64,000 nt of DNA from Microbacterium timonense (lineage in GTDB: Bacteria; Actinomycetota; Actinomycetes; Actinomycetales; Microbacteriaceae): assembly GCF_900292075.1 (NCBI RefSeq), contig NZ_OLMV01000005.1, forward strand, positions 62,001 through 126,000. The letters run 5' to 3'. The notes under the pieces are model-generated. The model ran no database searches. It was not told where the DNA came from and was given only the letters and a program-made list of their open reading frames with translations. The translations under genes and the position numbers were made by a program. Numbering within the stretch: the stretch's first letter is position 1; each line of letters begins with the position of its first letter. This document shows, in pieces, positions 62,358 through 64,000 of this stretch.

Positions 62358-63713
62358 ATGCCGGGAAACCTCACCGTCGAGCAGCTCGGCGCCGCGATCG
62401 CCGCGGGCGACATCGACACCGTCGTGGTGGCCTTCGCCGACGCGCAGGGGCGCCTGGTCGGAAAGCGCGTGTCGGCGCGGCTGTTCCAGGAGGAGGTTCT
62501 GCCGCACGGAGCGGAGGCGTGCAACTACCTCCTGTCGGTCGACGTCGACATGAACACGGTCGACGGTTACGCCATGTCGAGCTGGGAGACCGGCTACGGC
62601 GACATGATGCTCCGCCCCGACGTCTCGACCTTGCGTCGCATCCCGTGGCTCGCCGGGTCTGCCCTCGTCATGGCCGACCTCACGTGGGAGAGCGGCGCGC
62701 CGGTCGTCCAGTCGCCTCGCGACATCCTCCAGCGACAGCGCTCGAGACTGGCCGACCGCGGACTCGTGGCGTACTCGGGCACGGAGCTCGAGTTCATCGT
62801 GTTCGACGACACGTATCGGGATGCCTGGGCCAAGGGCTACCGCGACCTCACCCCCGCGACCGACTACAACGTCGACTACGACCTGCTCGCCTCGGGGCGG
62901 CTGGAGCCGTTGCTGCGCGACATCCGCCTGTCGATGGACGGCGCCGGGCTGTACACCGAAGGCGTCAAGGGAGAGTGCAACCTCGGCCAGCAGGAGATCG
63001 CGTTCCGCTACGCCGAGGTGCTCGAGACCGCCGACCAGCACGCGCTGTACAAGAACGGTGCGAAGGCGATCGCCGAGCAGCACGGCAAGTCGCTGACGTT
63101 CATGGCCAAGTTCAATGAGCGCGAGGGGAACAGCTGCCACATCCATCTCTCGGTGCGGTCGGCGTCCGGCGACGCCGTCATGGCCGGCGACGGCGAGCAC
63201 GGCTTCAGCCCGCTCATGGAGCATTGGATCGCCGGCATCCTCGCGACGCTGCGCGAGTTCACGCTGCTCTACGCGCCGAACATCAACTCGTACAAGCGGT
63301 TCGCGAAGGGCTCCTTCGCGCCGACGGGCATCGCGTGGGGCCTCGACAACCGCACCTGCGCGCTGCGCGTGGTGGGACACGGCTCTTCCCTCCGCGTGGA
63401 GAACCGGGTGCCCGGCGGCGACGTGAACCCCTATCTCGGCATCGCTGCGATCATCGCGGGCGGACTGCACGGCATCGAACATGAGCTGCCCCTTCCCGGC
63501 CGGCTGGAGGGCAACGCCTACGCCGCCGGGGTCGAGCATCTGCCCATGACGCTGCGCGAGGCGGCACAGCTGCTGGATCAGTCCGCTATCGCGCGGGCTG
63601 CGTTCGGCGATGACGTGGTGGAGCACTACCTGAACCAGGCGCGCATCGAGGTCGAGGCCTACGACGCCGCCGTGACCGATTGGGAGAGGGTGCGTGGTTT
63701 CGAACGCCTCTGA
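62358..63713 (+). CDS. glutamine-synthetase-like gamma-glutamylamine ligase
   Basis: A 451-residue protein. ATG 62358 was chosen because GGAGGAG lies 6 nt upstream and homologous starts read MPGNLTV; leaderless ATG 62304 would add 18 residues. The N-terminal beta-grasp has VVVAFADAQGRLVGKRVS, the catalytic domain YSGTELEFIVFDD, EGVKGECNLGQQEIAFRYA, in part, and HIHLSVRS. ENRVPGGDVNPYLGIAA closes the active site. It lacks the adenylylation loop of true GlnA and resembles PuuA/GlnA3/GlnA4-type ligases that join glutamate to polyamines or ethanolamine. The hydrolase gene overlaps its end. Confidence 0.87.
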   Translation: MPGNLTVEQLGAAIAAGDIDTVVVAFADAQGRLVGKRVSARLFQEEVLPHGAEACNYLLSVDVDMNTVDGYAMSSWETGYGDMMLRPDVSTLRRIPWLAGSALVMADLTWESGAPVVQSPRDILQRQRSRLADRGLVAYSGTELEFIVFDDTYRDAWAKGYRDLTPATDYNVDYDLLASGRLEPLLRDIRLSMDGAGLYTEGVKGECNLGQQEIAFRYAEVLETADQHALYKNGAKAIAEQHGKSLTFMAKFNEREGNSCHIHLSVRSASGDAVMAGDGEHGFSPLMEHWIAGILATLREFTLLYAPNINSYKRFAKGSFAPTGIAWGLDNRTCALRVVGHGSSLRVENRVPGGDVNPYLGIAAIIAGGLHGIEHELPLPGRLEGNAYAAGVEHLPMTLREAAQLLDQSAIARAAFGDDVVEHYLNQARIEVEAYDAAVTDWERVRGFERL

Positions 63714-64000
63714 TGTCTCGAGCGTCTCGTCTCGCTTCCCTCGCTCAACGACCGACCACCCGGTCGTTGAGCGAGGGAGCGCCGGCGACCGAGGCGAAAC
63801 GCGTAAGCCGGTCGTCGGCCTGACGACGTATCTCGAGCAGGCCAAGCAGGGGGTGTGGGATGTGCGCGCCGCCTTCCTGCCGCAGCAGTACTTCGACTCG
63901 GTCGCCGCGTCCGGTGGCATCGCCGTGCTGCTCCCGCCGCAGCCCGACCCCGACGCCGCCGCGGCGGCCGTGCTCGACGGGCTCGACGGGTTGATCCTCA
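63694..64000 (+). CDS. gamma-glutamyl-gamma-aminobutyrate hydrolase-like class-I amidotransferase (runs off right edge)
   Basis: An open frame of 102 codons to the window end. From about codon 36 it reads KPVVGLTTYLEQAKQGVWDV, in part, then FLPQQYFDSVAASGGIAVLLPPQ and VLDGLDGLIL, the opening of peptidase C26/PuuD proteins that release glutamate from gamma-glutamyl intermediates. The only in-frame start upstream is GTG 63694, with GGGAGAGGG nearby and a 20-bp overlap with the ligase. The first 35 codons pass through a REP-like inverted repeat (63723-63803), so the N-terminus looks disrupted or extended by the repeat. The catalytic Cys-His lies outside the window. Confidence 0.75.
   Translation, partial: MVSNASDVSSVSSRFPRSTTDHPVVERGSAGDRGETRKPVVGLTTYLEQAKQGVWDVRAAFLPQQYFDSVAASGGIAVLLPPQPDPDAAAAAVLDGLDGLIL
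63723..63803. repeat. inverted pair of REP-like units
   Basis: CCCTCGCTCAACGACCG (63738-63754) pairs perfectly with CGGTCGTTGAGCGAGGG (63761-63777). Outer arms continue as CGTCTCGTCTCGC on the left and a diverged GCGACCGAGGCGAAACGCG on the right. It is related to the single unit at 57999-58040 and lies inside the 5' end of the hydrolase reading frame. Confidence 0.75.

Overview
The window looks like chromosomal DNA of a high-GC actinobacterium, most likely Microbacteriaceae and close to Microbacterium. This rests on GC-rich codon use, the housekeeping order ppa / tilS / hpt / ftsH / folE-folP-folB-folK / DUF3180 / two PH-domain proteins / DUF2520 / panC / lysS / clpC (a block also known from Mycobacterium), leaderless start codons behind TANNNT -10 boxes, and sortase-type surface proteins ending in LAxTG or LPxTG. 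No phage, insertion sequence, CRISPR array or rRNA was seen.

Layout. 1-5.4 kb: the 5' part of a polyprenyl-phosphate sugar transferase (minus) diverges from a 1501-residue GEVED/DUF11 surface protein. 5.7-13.1 kb: a polysaccharide deacetylase, a small unknown protein, an ACT-domain regulator, a coupled minus-strand operon (DUF2975 membrane protein, small HTH repressor, 1238-residue membrane protein) and a reductase-like protein. 13.2-16.4 kb: the second DUF11-type surface protein (LPATG). 16.7-26 kb: accessory genes, namely hydrolases, acetyltransferases, a DeoR regulator divergent from a deoxyribosyltransferase-like gene, a NarL-type two-component system, a Nudix hydrolase, a DUF523 protein and a long LuxR-type regulator. 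26-31.7 kb: the third and largest surface protein (1879 residues, LAITG). 31.9-33.2 kb: a potassium-channel-like protein with an overlapping nucleotidyltransferase-like gene. 33.36-33.68 kb: tRNA-Phe, tRNA-Asp and tRNA-Glu.

33.9-58.7 kb is mostly core genome: an M23 cell-wall hydrolase, ppa, tilS, a three-gene secreted-hydrolase/lipoprotein cassette, hpt, ftsH, the folate operon running through PH-domain proteins to panC, then lysS, a DUF4192 gene, cardiolipin synthase, a lipoprotein, clpC and argA. 58.8-60.6 kb holds an anchored extracellular protein followed by about 1 kb without genes, lying between two genes that both point into it. It carries a 106-bp tandem duplication and two related modules of hairpins, palindromes and same-strand TCCC(C)AG motifs. 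60.6-64 kb: an ethanolamine-type permease divergent from a glutamine-synthetase-like ligase and a class-I amidotransferase hydrolase cut by the window edge; together they resemble a gamma-glutamylation route for amine catabolism.

Points most worth a second look: the structured convergent gap at 59.8-60.5 kb; tandem GGGTGA boxes just upstream of the putative -35 of all three surface-protein genes; a helical/WXG-like hydrolase next to a lipoprotein, recalling type VII lipase effector and immunity pairs; and a PanC whose two pantoate-contacting glutamines both read as arginine.
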